A stretch of 64,000 nt of DNA from Cupriavidus sp. D384 (GCF_001652915.1 NZ_BBQI01000092.1:62001-126000); one strand, 5' to 3'. Shown: positions 26,799-35,471, counted from the stretch's first letter. Translations and numbers: made by a program. Notes: a model not told the origin generated them from the letters alone.

Positions 26799-26830
26799 AC
26801 CCCGCATGCCTCTGGCTGCGGGCTTTTTTT
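26799..26830 (+). terminator. Orphan plus-strand terminator
   Basis: CCCGCA (26801-26806) pairs with TGCGGG (26817-26822), followed by CTTTTTTT. The preceding gene is on the other strand and divergent, so no gene visible here ends at it. A small inverted repeat, GTAGG-ctt-CCTAC, sits 20 bp before it. Confidence 0.7.
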
Positions 26831-26846
26831 CGCCCCGGCTTTGTTA

Positions 26847-26866
26847 TACTGTATGAATATACAGTA
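26847..26866. promoter_or_regulatory. LexA (SOS) box
   Basis: TACTGTATGAATATACAGTA keeps the CTGT-N8-ACAG core and outer TA pairs of the LexA consensus, with two mismatches in the spacer palindrome. It is about 50 bp before the start of the unknown gene at 26919. Confidence 0.8.
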
Positions 26867-26918
26867 TCCGTCAGTGAGCCGCTCGCGACCCGCAACTGTA
26901 CGAACTAGCAAGGCACGC

Positions 26919-27293
26919 GTGTCGAACTTGGCGGCCTTTGAAATTCGGGAGCCCACGCCACCCGACGCGCGCAGGGAAAGGAATGAGTCTATGGGAAACA
27001 GCCGCCTGGCAGCGAACTGCCAACTACCCGGGCAAGCCACTGGCAAACCAGTTCTCGCTGGTGCAAATGGCATTCTTGGCCGCATCCAAGGCCAATACGT
27101 GGCGGCTGCGACGAATCTGCTTCCGCCGGCGGCCACAGCTACCGACGCACGCATGGAGGTAGACCTCGACGCCGGTCCGGATGGACGAGTGCGCTTTTTT
27201 GCAGAGAAGAAGCAGGTCAAGCACCATCGGCACTCACATTACTTCTGGGCGGTGTACCGTGCGGAGCCGATACGCAGCGACGATCCGATTTGA
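26919..27293 (+). CDS. Putative SOS-induced protein of unknown function
   Basis: 124 residues from GTG 26919 (AAGGC upstream); ATG 26991 would give a shorter form. The C-terminal part RMEVDLDAGPDGRVRFFAEKKQVKHHRHSHYFWAVYRAEPI is basic and aromatic; the N-terminal part is Ala/Pro/Gly-rich. No domain is recognised. A LexA box directly upstream and a terminator downstream make it a complete transcription unit. Candidates by position would be a division inhibitor or damage-response factor, but nothing in the sequence shows this. Confidence 0.55.
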   Translation: MSNLAAFEIREPTPPDARRERNESMGNSRLAANCQLPGQATGKPVLAGANGILGRIQGQYVAAATNLLPPAATATDARMEVDLDAGPDGRVRFFAEKKQVKHHRHSHYFWAVYRAEPIRSDDPI

Positions 27294-27450
27294 GCCTGGC
27301 GCACTCGAAAGCGAGTATTCGGGAAACTTGACCCCAATCAACGATACGCAAAGTCAGTTTTGCATACACCTACTTGCAGATAAAGCCGCTGCCAGGTATG
27401 CCGATAGTAAGGACTTACGCTAGGCGAACCCCGCTACAGCGTTTTCTATA

Positions 27451-27484
27451 GGCGAGCAGCGTCAGTCTGCTGCTCGCCTCTTTC
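27451..27484 (+). terminator. Rho-independent terminator
   Basis: GGCGAGCAG (27451-27459) pairs with CTGCTCGCC (27470-27478), followed by TCTTT. A second smaller hairpin, AAGCCC...GGGCTT, follows at 27498-27525 and has an A-run on its left, so it would work on the minus strand. The stretch 27294-27715 holds nothing else I can support. Confidence 0.75.
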
Positions 27485-27715
27485 CCTGCCAAAAAAGAAG
27501 CCCATCACATGGCGATGACGGGCTTTGCTCAACCTACGGAATTGAAGAAAGACACGCTCCTGAGTAAGCGCGCCGATCTCAATGTTAGTCCGCGTCTCAC
27601 GACTGGATGTCGGTGTTTCGCTGATTCCGAGCCGCTGCCTACCTGGCTGCCCTACCTGATGCCAGAGCACTGATTACGCACCCATTCATCCAGACTCGGC
27701 ACACCTATACTGAGG

Positions 27716-28594
27716 ATGCAAAAACATCCTCAGCTCCAAGCCGAACAAGCCGGCAATCCTTCTCTCTTCAATATTCCCGCTTCGGCTGGGCCGATTTTGA
27801 AATGGCCAGGTGGCAAGACCCGGCTCCTGCCAACGCTGCGTGAGTTGTTGCCTGCGGGAAATCGTCTCGTAGAACCGTTCCTCGGCGGCGCCAGCGTCTT
27901 CCTGGGCACCGATTTTCCAAGCTACCTGCTACTTGACGCGCACGTGGACCTCATCGGGATGTACAAGCAGATGGTCCAACGTCCCGAGCGCATCATCGAA
28001 CTGGCACGACCGTTGTTTTCGCAGTATGCGGCAAACGAGAAAATCTACCTCTATATCCGCGAAGCATTCAATCAAGCCACGCCTCCCGATGTCCGCGCCG
28101 CCTACTTCCTCTACCTGAATAAGTTTGGCTTCAACGGGCTGTCGCGGTACTCGGCGAAGGGCAACTTCAACGTGCCGTGGAATCGGGCTGCCCAAGCCCC
28201 GGCGCTGCCAGAAGAGAGCATCCGAGCGTTCAGCGAGCGGGCGCGAAGCAATGCGGTCATTGTGCAAGGCGACTTCACGGACGCATTTAAGCTCGCGGTG
28301 CCTGGCGATGTCATCTACTGTGACCCTCCGTATGTCGACCTCGAGGATTCCCCGTCCTTTACGAAGTACACCTCGGAAGGCTTCCCCCGAGAACGCCAAC
28401 AGGAATTGGCCGATTTGGCTCGCGCGACGGCGGCACGAGGCATCCCTGTCGTCATCTCAAATCACCTGACTGCGGAAACGCGTGAACTGTATTGCGGCGC
28501 TGAGTGTCACGAGGTCGAAGTGCGACGAAGTGTCGCGGCCCTGGCGCACAGCAGACGAACGGTTGCCGAAGGCATATTCGTCTTTACGCCGTGA
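27716..28594 (+). CDS. D12-class N6-adenine DNA methyltransferase (Dam-like)
   Basis: 292 residues. ILKWPGGKTRLLPTLRELLPAGNRLVEPFLGGASVFLG carries the SAM-binding FxGG motif, NKFGFNGLSRYSAKGNFNVPW and GDVIYCDPPYVDLEDSPSFTKYTSEGF the DPPY catalytic motif. These are the Dam/M.DpnII-type motifs, so the target is probably a GATC-like or related site; the recognition part cannot be read. There is no cognate restriction gene beside it. The ATG at 27716 has only GAGG close upstream, so the start is fairly but not fully sure. Confidence 0.9.
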   Translation: MQKHPQLQAEQAGNPSLFNIPASAGPILKWPGGKTRLLPTLRELLPAGNRLVEPFLGGASVFLGTDFPSYLLLDAHVDLIGMYKQMVQRPERIIELARPLFSQYAANEKIYLYIREAFNQATPPDVRAAYFLYLNKFGFNGLSRYSAKGNFNVPWNRAAQAPALPEESIRAFSERARSNAVIVQGDFTDAFKLAVPGDVIYCDPPYVDLEDSPSFTKYTSEGFPRERQQELADLARATAARGIPVVISNHLTAETRELYCGAECHEVEVRRSVAALAHSRRTVAEGIFVFTP

Positions 28595-28658
28595 GTAGGT
28601 ACTAGCGCCCCAAAGACCGGCGAGTGACCTTTTTCGGCCTCAGCGACCGCTCGGTGCT

Positions 28659-29849
28659 TCACTTTTGCTCGCGGTGTTCCAAAGCGCGCACGTCATCGAA
28701 GAACACCCGGGGAGTCCAGCCCTTTGTGATTCCCTCAAGCAAGAACTGATCAACAATATCCAAGCCAAAATCGGATCCAACGGCGGCGACTCCCGCAAGT
28801 CCGCCCAAAAGAGCAGCGGCGGTGGGCGATTCGGCCGCCAGGCCTATGCCTGCTCCAATGGCTGTCATGGCAATTGATTTTGCGAGTTTCCCCCCTTTTG
28901 ACTGAAAGGGGCCAAGCGGCTTCATAAGTGCGTCCAAGTAGTGCTTGGAGAGATCTTCGGGCGCAACAGCGTCGTAGGGCGCGTGCGCCAGCCATCCTCG
29001 AAACTTGCGAGAGGATCGCCTCTTCCGCAGAGCGATCATCTTGACAAACGGCTCATCAATTTGTGCGTAGACGGATTTCAAGTCGGGGATGTTCTCAAGA
29101 CGTGCTAACGTAGAGAATCCTGAAAGTCGACCTTCGACGGATGCGAGCCGCCCGCAAGATTGACTCAAAAACTCATAGAAGTCGCGATTTGAATACGATG
29201 TCATGTTGTTTGACAACGCGAACTTGTATTCAAGCAAACTTCCAGCACACTTCGACAATATCTCTCGCTTCTTCAAAGGTACATCGCGATACGTACTTTC
29301 ATTTGGGTCAAGGCCATAACATTTAAGCCGACCACTTTCATACGCGGACTTGGAAATTTTCACCACCTCGCCAGCCAATTTCTTGTCAGGAATGGTGTAT
29401 GTGTCTCGGAGCTTTCGAACGAGCGCGCGCCGGTTGGAGGTATGTAGCTCTTTTGTGTAGCGCGACAGTCCCAATGCAAGAGATTCCTCAGGGTCAGTGT
29501 GCGCAGGGGAAGTGAGATTGCCAAAAGTTAGCGGATCGATGCCCGGAATGTCATCGACCAGGTGCGCGACCATGGGCGTCCACAGCACAAATCTGAGCGA
29601 ACCACTCTCTGCTAGGTCGAGTATCGCTTTGTCCCCCATTAGGGATAGAAGGACTGCCAACGGCAGATTTTCGCCGTGGACCTTCAGGGAGACTGCGTCA
29701 AACAGTAGGAAGCTCTCGAAAAGAGTCCCAGCGACCTCCCCCCGTTGTCGCAAAAACTGCGCCGGATCGGTAGACTCAGTTGGCGAGCCGATCACCAAGA
29801 ATTTTCTGCAGAAATCGTCCAAGCCTTCGTAAAACACGTTCAGCGACAT
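28659..29849 (-). CDS. Large hypothetical protein with a C-terminal glycine-rich membrane-like segment
   Basis: 396 residues. AAAGGA precedes ATG 29849. The first 270 residues look globular, with an acidic N-terminus (NVFYEGLDDFCRKFLVIG) and a basic middle. Near residue 330, LAKSIAMTAIGAGIGLAAESPTAAALLGGLAGVAAVGSDFGLDIV is a glycine-zipper-like hydrophobic stretch of the sort seen in membrane-inserting effectors. The gene diverges from an unknown 226-residue gene. No family is recognised. Confidence 0.65.
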   Translation of the reverse strand: MSLNVFYEGLDDFCRKFLVIGSPTESTDPAQFLRQRGEVAGTLFESFLLFDAVSLKVHGENLPLAVLLSLMGDKAILDLAESGSLRFVLWTPMVAHLVDDIPGIDPLTFGNLTSPAHTDPEESLALGLSRYTKELHTSNRRALVRKLRDTYTIPDKKLAGEVVKISKSAYESGRLKCYGLDPNESTYRDVPLKKREILSKCAGSLLEYKFALSNNMTSYSNRDFYEFLSQSCGRLASVEGRLSGFSTLARLENIPDLKSVYAQIDEPFVKMIALRKRRSSRKFRGWLAHAPYDAVAPEDLSKHYLDALMKPLGPFQSKGGKLAKSIAMTAIGAGIGLAAESPTAAALLGGLAGVAAVGSDFGLDIVDQFLLEGITKGWTPRVFFDDVRALEHREQK

Positions 29850-29987
29850 GATCCTTTATCCTTGGCGGCGGAGCATCCATTATATCTTCGTCATAGGTAC
29901 GGCATGCCGGCGCTCGCCGTATTAGTGCCCGGAATTACTCGACTAGTTGGCCTCGCTGATCCAAACAATCAAGAGTACTGTGCTGAT

Positions 29988-30668
29988 ATGCCCCTAACTT
30001 CTAAGCTTTCTATTGACGTGACCTTGGGTGGAAGTATTGACACTCGCCATTACACGTTGGATGAGCATCGTCACCGTTTCGCGGTGTGGGCTGCCGGACG
30101 AGCATACTCCCGAGGAGGAAGCGGTGGAGGTTATACCGTTCAGGTGGCGAGGACGATGCTGGAAGCAGCCGGCATGCGAAACATCTGCAGCGTTAAAGAT
30201 TTACCTGCCGTTGAGAAAATCGACCTATTTATCGATGTTCTCATCCAAAAAGTGATGGCAGCCGCGCCGCCTACCTACATCACGTCGAAAAAAGGTGATG
30301 ACGGGGTTAAGAAGAGTGCTGAGCTCCCATTTATTTGTACGTATGGACGCGCACAGAAACTGGTCAACATCTATCTCAAATCTAAGCTGATATGTGCGAG
30401 TGCAGACCACGACGACCCGCGACTAGCAAAGCTCCATCCGCCTCTTGATAGCGAGCTATTAAAAGAACTAAACCGCTTGGCACGAAAGGCCGACGCCTCC
30501 CAAGACCAATGCTCATTCAAGGCGCTCTGGAAAAAAGCTCGTGCCAGAGGTACATCATGGACTGCCTTCGACAAGGCTGCCTATGACGCATACATCGCTG
30601 CTATCAAGGCCCGGCAAGGCTGGCAACCACTTTGGGCTGTCGAAGAGCATTGGAAGGACGAGAGCTAG
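29988..30668 (+). CDS. Hypothetical protein
   Basis: 226 residues from ATG 29988. RHYTLDEHRHRFAVWAAGRAYSRGGSGGGYTVQVARTMLEAAGM is a helical segment of a type I have seen in small proteins of defence-like gene neighbourhoods, but no function is known. The C-terminal half is Lys/Ala-rich and helical, ending GWQPLWAVEEHW. An upstream open frame exists but overlaps the divergent gene at 29849, so the later ATG is chosen. Confidence 0.6.
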   Translation: MPLTSKLSIDVTLGGSIDTRHYTLDEHRHRFAVWAAGRAYSRGGSGGGYTVQVARTMLEAAGMRNICSVKDLPAVEKIDLFIDVLIQKVMAAAPPTYITSKKGDDGVKKSAELPFICTYGRAQKLVNIYLKSKLICASADHDDPRLAKLHPPLDSELLKELNRLARKADASQDQCSFKALWKKARARGTSWTAFDKAAYDAYIAAIKARQGWQPLWAVEEHWKDES

Positions 30669-30853
30669 CCCACAACTTCGGGATTGTTCTGCTCTGCCCA
30701 CCGTCCGGCCGCAACAGAATGCGGTGGCCTATCACCCGCGCCGTCAAACGACAGGATGATGGTGGATGGTGTATCGGCGCGATCCAGAGTCATGTACCTG
30801 GTTGTCCTCCCGGTCGGCCTCTGTGGTTTTGGTTCGACAATGGCGAATGACAT
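30665..30853 (-). CDS. Small hypothetical protein
   Basis: 62 residues. SFAIVEPKPQRPTGRTTRYMTLDRADTPSTIILSFDGAGDRPPHSVAAGRWAEQNNPEVVG reads like a folded small protein with two beta strands. It converges on the preceding gene with a 4-bp overlap. ATG 30853 is preceded by GGGGAATGG; ATG 30862 is possible. No family is known. Confidence 0.4.
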   Translation of the reverse strand: MSFAIVEPKPQRPTGRTTRYMTLDRADTPSTIILSFDGAGDRPPHSVAAGRWAEQNNPEVVG

Positions 30854-30973
30854 GTTCGCCATTCCCCACGGGCGCTTAGCAGATGCAACCCGAGAAAATG
30901 GCATAGGCACGCGACCGCACGGCTGGCGTCCCGCGATACAATTGCGCTTTCCCGCCAGCATGCCTTTCCCGCA

Positions 30974-31834
30974 ATGGTCAAGAAAAAGAAGGAAGAAGAG
31001 CTTTTTGCTTTCGTTGTCATGCCCTTCGACAAGAAGTTTAAGGACCTTTACCTCTATGGCATCAAAGGTACTGCGGAGTCCCTGAACCTTCGTGCGGAAC
31101 GGCTTGACGAGCAGATCTACCAAGAGGGGATGCTTGAACGCATCTACAGGCAGATCGACGTTGCGGACATTGTCATCGCTGACATGAGCGACAAGAATCC
31201 GAACGTTTTCTACGAAGTTGGGTATGCCCATGCCAAGGGTAAGCTGTGTATCTTGCTGACCTCGCAGGCGGAGGATATTCCGTTCGACCTTAAACATAAA
31301 CGCCACATTGTCCACAACGGCGAGGCGTCGACACTCTCTGAGTTGCTGAAGACGGAACTACTTTGGGCGAAGGACGAGATCAAGAAAGCTAGAGACAGCC
31401 GTATCTCCGTGGACTTCAAGACACCCACCGGCGTTACCAAGGTGGGACGTTACCATGTGGATGCCGAACTCAATTTCGTGATTGAACTGCGCAACAACTC
31501 CGACCGGCCATCTCCCGAGATCGACCATGCCTATTTCCTTTGCTCAGACCGCTGGGAAGTGAGCCAAAACGGAAAAGTATGCCCGTCTGCCCGTGCCGAG
31601 GATGGCCGGACAATGCAGCATTTCGTTGAGTTCCCCGTGAAGCGGCTTCAAAAAGGTGGCTGGGCGCGGCTCTCTCTAGACGCTACACGTGTTATGGCGG
31701 ACGGGGCTGAAGGTGACGAGCTTGAAACCGAATACCGACTGAAGGGCGCCCTCGGCTTGTTACTCGTCACCTCTGAAGGCTCTTTCACCTACAGCGAATT
31801 CATGGATATTGAAATTGACGACCTGCCCTTCTAG
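30974..31834 (+). CDS. Nucleoside 2-deoxyribosyltransferase/TIR-like domain protein
   Basis: 286 residues. ELFAFVVMPFDKKFKDLYLYGIKGTAESLNLRAERLDE begins a Rossmann-like alpha/beta fold. IDVADIVIADMSDKNPNVFYEVGYAHAKGKLCILLTS holds the invariant Glu (in NVFYEVGYA) and the D-N pair of the deoxyribosyltransferase/TIR-like NAD- or nucleoside-cleaving families. The C-terminal half (VDFKTPTGVTKVGRYHVDAELNFVIELRNNSDRPSPE...) looks like a beta-sandwich sensor or partner domain. Such proteins often work as toxic effectors in phage defence, but here no sensor gene is adjacent. The role is inferred. Confidence 0.75.
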   Translation: MVKKKKEEELFAFVVMPFDKKFKDLYLYGIKGTAESLNLRAERLDEQIYQEGMLERIYRQIDVADIVIADMSDKNPNVFYEVGYAHAKGKLCILLTSQAEDIPFDLKHKRHIVHNGEASTLSELLKTELLWAKDEIKKARDSRISVDFKTPTGVTKVGRYHVDAELNFVIELRNNSDRPSPEIDHAYFLCSDRWEVSQNGKVCPSARAEDGRTMQHFVEFPVKRLQKGGWARLSLDATRVMADGAEGDELETEYRLKGALGLLLVTSEGSFTYSEFMDIEIDDLPF

Positions 31835-31913
31835 CGCAAAGACATCGCACCCTTGATGCACTGAGCTTTTATGATGTGCAGGGAGGTCTAGCTCGAGCTC
31901 TCCCAAAGACGAA

Positions 31914-31933
31914 AGGGGAGCAATCGCTCCCCT
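31914..31933 (-). terminator. Hairpin downstream of the HU gene
   Basis: AGGGGAGC-aatc-GCTCCCCT is a perfect 8-bp stem between the HU stop and the convergent gene. On the minus strand it ends in CTTTCGTCTTT, only a weak T-run. Confidence 0.6.
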
Positions 31934-31959
31934 CCTTCACTTCTCACCAGCTATCGGCC

Positions 31960-32403
31960 TTAGATAGCAGCGTCCTTCAGCTTCTTCAACGGACGAACCT
32001 TGACCTTCACGGATGCCGGCTTAGCAGCAAACCACTGGTCCTGGCCGGTGAACGGGTTCTTGCCGAAGCGCTTCTTCGTCGCCGGAACCTGGATAGCCGA
32101 CACCTTGAACAGGCCTGGCAACGTGAATTCGCCAGCGCCCTTCTTGTGGATCGAGCTCACGATGGTGTTCTCGAGGTGCGACAGCACCGTTTGCACCGTC
32201 TTCTTATCCAGTTCAGTCTGAGCAACCAGGTGAGCCAGCAGGCTCGACTTGTTGAACGTATCCTTCAGCGGCTTCGCAACTGGCGCCGCTGCAACCTTCT
32301 TGGCTGCCGGTGCTACCTTCTTCGCTACGGGTGCAGCCTTCTTTGCCGGCGCTGCCGCTTTCTTTGCCGCAGCTTTCGGGGCGGCCGTCTTCTTCGTTGC
32401 CAT
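31960..32403 (-). CDS. HU-family DNA-binding protein with histone-H1-like N-terminal tail
   Basis: 147 residues. The first 50 are Lys/Ala/Pro repeats (KKAAAPAKKAAPVAKKVAPAAKK...), as in histone H1-like tails. The rest is an HU/IHF domain: FNKSSLLAHLVAQTELDKKTVQTVLSHLENTIVSSIHKKGAGEFTLPGLFKVSAIQVPATKKRFGKNPFTGQ. The tail precedes the fold, as in many Burkholderiaceae nucleoid proteins. AGGAGC lies before ATG 32403. It should bind and bend DNA with low specificity. Confidence 0.93.
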   Translation of the reverse strand: MATKKTAAPKAAAKKAAAPAKKAAPVAKKVAPAAKKVAAAPVAKPLKDTFNKSSLLAHLVAQTELDKKTVQTVLSHLENTIVSSIHKKGAGEFTLPGLFKVSAIQVPATKKRFGKNPFTGQDQWFAAKPASVKVKVRPLKKLKDAAI

Positions 32404-32588
32404 GTGGCTCCTGTCGCAAACTACCGGCACGATTGCCGGAATCCGCAAAGCATAGCGAAGGTAAGAGCTGACGCGCAATGGGGATGGGCCCAAAAGTCTT
32501 TACGAACCGAGACGCCCCAACAATACTGAAGTTGCAGCATTCGAATGCGTCCATGACCATTTTCGCGTGCGGGGCGTCAAACCAGTTG

Positions 32589-33233
32589 CTATTCCCTGTT
32601 CGCGTTCAAAACCGCCGTCGCCCAAATCCGCGCTTCTTGATGAATCAGCTTGACGTCCCCCGCGCTCCGCAAGACGCGGTATGAATTCAGTATCACGAGC
32701 CTCCCCTTGATCCTGCAATAGCTGGCGACATGGATGACAGGTACGCTGCCGCGCCCCGTCTTCAAGGCCGTTGAATACATAAACCATTCAGGCGTATCCT
32801 CGTTCACGCCCATCAACTTGACCTCGTCGATGCCGACGCTCTTAAGAACGCCCGGATGCTGGCTCTCGACCTGCTGCTGGATGTCCATGCTCTTTGTTAC
32901 CGCCTTGAGCCTTTCAAATCGCTCTTGAGTGAGTTCCACGGCGCGCGCTCCCCGTGGGGTCTGAACTTGCATCCAACTCGTTGGATCCCAGTGGGTTGCG
33001 TTAACGTCCTTCGGCGCGTCCTTTAGAGGCAAGAAGTGGTCAAGCAACAAGACTCGCTGAGGCGTTAGTTCTTCGGCGGTCCGATACAGGTTCGGGTATC
33101 GCGACGTAGAAAGGAAGCCCGGCGGGCTAGGCACGTCAATGTTCACGCCTTCGAAATCATACGGCCGTGCATGAGCCACCGCGGTCCCACCCATAGCTGC
33201 CACGATAAGCAAGGTTCTTAGTATTCTCTGCAT
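32589..33233 (-). CDS. Secreted protein of unknown function
   Basis: 214 residues. A signal peptide (QRILRTLLIVAAMGGTAVAHA) with a signal peptidase I-type end is followed by RPYDFEGVNIDVPSPPGFLSTSRYPNLYRTAEELTPQRVLLLDHFLPLKD and a mixed alpha/beta body with VIHVASYCRIKGRLVILNSYRVLRS. Periplasmic. The family is not recognised. The start at 33233 has only weak purines upstream. Confidence 0.7.
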   Translation of the reverse strand: MQRILRTLLIVAAMGGTAVAHARPYDFEGVNIDVPSPPGFLSTSRYPNLYRTAEELTPQRVLLLDHFLPLKDAPKDVNATHWDPTSWMQVQTPRGARAVELTQERFERLKAVTKSMDIQQQVESQHPGVLKSVGIDEVKLMGVNEDTPEWFMYSTALKTGRGSVPVIHVASYCRIKGRLVILNSYRVLRSAGDVKLIHQEARIWATAVLNANRE

Positions 33234-33390
33234 GACGCTTTCTTGTCGTGTTAGTGCTGCCAACAATTCTACTGACAGAGGCGACGGCATAGAGCTTTGT
33301 TAGCCCAGCCACCCGAGTATCGCAGTGCGCCCAGGACCGCCTTCCCATTCGGGAATACGACTTCCGCAACGTACAGACGGGGGAATATCG

Positions 33391-33819
33391 CTAGTCCTTA
33401 TACACGCCTTCAAATTCGAACCAGCTTTTCCGACTCGTCACCTTCGCCCATAGATAGCGAGTCTCGCACCAACGCATCATGTCACGCCGTTTCAACGTAG
33501 TCCGCCTGCGATCGTAGTATTCGTCGTCTTTAATTCGCTCCTCCAAACGCTCTGCGGTGTCGAAACTGATCCCGACATGATTTCCCTTTCGCTCGTTGCC
33601 GCCAGGTCCGTAGCTATAGGCAACTTCCGTGGCTTTCTTGAAATGCTCCCCCGGGGTTTTTTTAGCAGATACAAGTACCGTCGTCTTGCCAAAGAGCGAC
33701 GCTACTGCTATGAGCCGAGCGCCCTCTTCCGACTCATCGCATAGTTCGATCTCACCGCTTATGACTGCTCGTTTGCGGAAGGTGTCTTGGGTGACCAGCG
33801 AGAATAGTTTCTTGAACAT
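33391..33819 (-). CDS. Hypothetical basic protein
   Basis: 142 residues. GGAGGCG lies 5 bp before ATG 33819. FKKLFSLVTQDTFRKRAVISGEIELCDESEEGARLIAVASLFGKTTVLVSAKKTPGEHFKK suggests a small beta domain, followed by a Lys/Arg-rich C-terminus (DDEYYDRRRTTLKRRDMMRWCETRYLWAKVT). Divergent from the CoiA-like gene. The function is unknown. Confidence 0.65.
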   Translation of the reverse strand: MFKKLFSLVTQDTFRKRAVISGEIELCDESEEGARLIAVASLFGKTTVLVSAKKTPGEHFKKATEVAYSYGPGGNERKGNHVGISFDTAERLEERIKDDEYYDRRRTTLKRRDMMRWCETRYLWAKVTSRKSWFEFEGVYKD

Positions 33820-34025
33820 TGTTTCGCCTCCAATCAGGCAGCCACATTGAACCGATGGCATCACGGCTGGCAGTCGCTCACCTCGAGCTTCGGCTACTCC
33901 GCGTCGAGCTCTGGGCCCAGCCGCCGTACGCTGCGGACTGGGTGCCGACCACCGCAGCAACCGACTGCGTCGCGTTTAGCAGATTAGATGTTAGAGTAAA
34001 TTCGGCACCATTTCGGGAGTGCGAG

Positions 34026-35471
34026 ATGTCGTTCGATGACAGCCAGGACAAGAAGAGCGCGACATGGTCAATTGGCCTGCAACCTAATCCGGTTGAAAGG
34101 CGCCTTGCGGAAACAGCCCTCTTAATGGCATGGGCACGCGATCGCAAGACTGGCGTGCCGCGATACATCCTCGAACTTGACGAGCATCACCGCGGTGCCG
34201 ACTGCGACTGTAATTGCGTCAGTTGCGGTGCCGAGCTGATCGCGGTCAACGCGGCTCGGAAAACCTTCGTACGCCGACCTCATTTCCGACATGCCACGGG
34301 CACCGATAAGCATTCTTGTGTGGTCCAGGCAGCACGTCTAGCCGTTCTGGCTACGCTGGAGAGTACAGGCTACTTGGATTTGCCTAGCCGTCGACGGACG
34401 GCGCAAATCATGGGCCTCTCTGGCGCTTTTTATGATGCCTGGGCCGAAGCCCCTGCCGAACGCGTACGCATCGCATCCTGCTCATTTTCGGATATCGCAT
34501 CGGCGGTTGTCACTCTCGACGATGGCCGGGAACTGCGCGTCGTTTTCATCGGCAGCCAGGTGAGCAACGCTGAAGGGGCCTCGCATGCCGTTATTGAAGT
34601 GCTAGTCGATGACCCTGCGCTGGCCGCCATGAGCTCGGAGGAGTTGCGAGATCGCGCGCGTCTACTCATATGCAACGCTCATTGGTGCGAACACTGGCAA
34701 GACGATGCCCTCATCGAGTCCGCGATGGAGCAAGCGCGCGAACTGGCAGCCGATGGCCTCGACCTCCTGGACGAAGACGAAGATGCAGACCTGCTTGGCA
34801 GCACAACGCCCCAGGACATGCGCGAAACTCTGCTGCACAGGAAAGCCAAGGAGCTCCTCGAGCGCGAGAAGCGAATCATGGTCCCTCAGATGGCGGTCAC
34901 GGAGCCCTCTCCGGAATGGCCGCTGGAGCCCATCGCCCGCAAGCTCCGTGAAGCGCAGATGCTTGAACTGGAGTCCGTGGTTCTCGAACAGCGCACAGGT
35001 CGGATAATTCCGGACGTCACCGCCACAACGGCCCCGGCGCCTGGATGCCAAGTCGAGACGCTCCTCATCGAAATCACGGTGACAAACGGGATAAACGAGG
35101 AGCGTCGCGCGCGAATCCTTGAGACGAACCTGCCGACTCTGGAAATCGACCTATCACGCCTTGGTGGCAGAGTCACTGAGGCTGAGTTCACACGGTTAAT
35201 CGTCGAGGAACTCGCCGGCAAAAGATGGCTTCACCATCCAGAAATTGAGGTGGAACGTAGCCGAATTCATTCCGAATGGACTGCCATACGGACGGAAAGG
35301 GACGCACAGACGTCGCAACGGGAAGGGAGCCGGAGCAGCACAATTGGAGGACATCGCGTGCCGCCGCGTGTCTACCCTGAACCGGACCTCTGGCTGAAGG
35401 GAAAAGCACTTGAGCAATGGAAACGAGAGCATCCTGAGGAGGCGGCGGCCTGGTACTCGCAAAAGGAATGA
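34026..35471 (+). CDS. CoiA-like putative nuclease with zinc-finger N-terminus
   Basis: 481 residues from ATG 34026. Near residue 60, CDCNCVSCGAELIAVNAARKTFVRRPHFRHATG...C gives Cys and His ligands of the zinc-binding head that starts the CoiA competence-protein family. Towards the end, QVETLLIEITVTNGINEERRARILETNLPTLEIDLSRL has a beta-strand followed by E-x-T, the look of a PD-(D/E)xK nuclease core. Some plasmid- and island-borne relatives are nucleases of unknown purpose. A longer frame from 33819 overlaps the divergent gene and has no start signal. Confidence 0.65.
   Translation: MSFDDSQDKKSATWSIGLQPNPVERRLAETALLMAWARDRKTGVPRYILELDEHHRGADCDCNCVSCGAELIAVNAARKTFVRRPHFRHATGTDKHSCVVQAARLAVLATLESTGYLDLPSRRRTAQIMGLSGAFYDAWAEAPAERVRIASCSFSDIASAVVTLDDGRELRVVFIGSQVSNAEGASHAVIEVLVDDPALAAMSSEELRDRARLLICNAHWCEHWQDDALIESAMEQARELAADGLDLLDEDEDADLLGSTTPQDMRETLLHRKAKELLEREKRIMVPQMAVTEPSPEWPLEPIARKLREAQMLELESVVLEQRTGRIIPDVTATTAPAPGCQVETLLIEITVTNGINEERRARILETNLPTLEIDLSRLGGRVTEAEFTRLIVEELAGKRWLHHPEIEVERSRIHSEWTAIRTERDAQTSQREGSRSSTIGGHRVPPRVYPEPDLWLKGKALEQWKREHPEEAAAWYSQKE

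Noticed and set aside
27446..27670. Minus-strand frame of 74 residues before the adenine methylase
   Set aside because: It reads through two hairpins and has no start signal.
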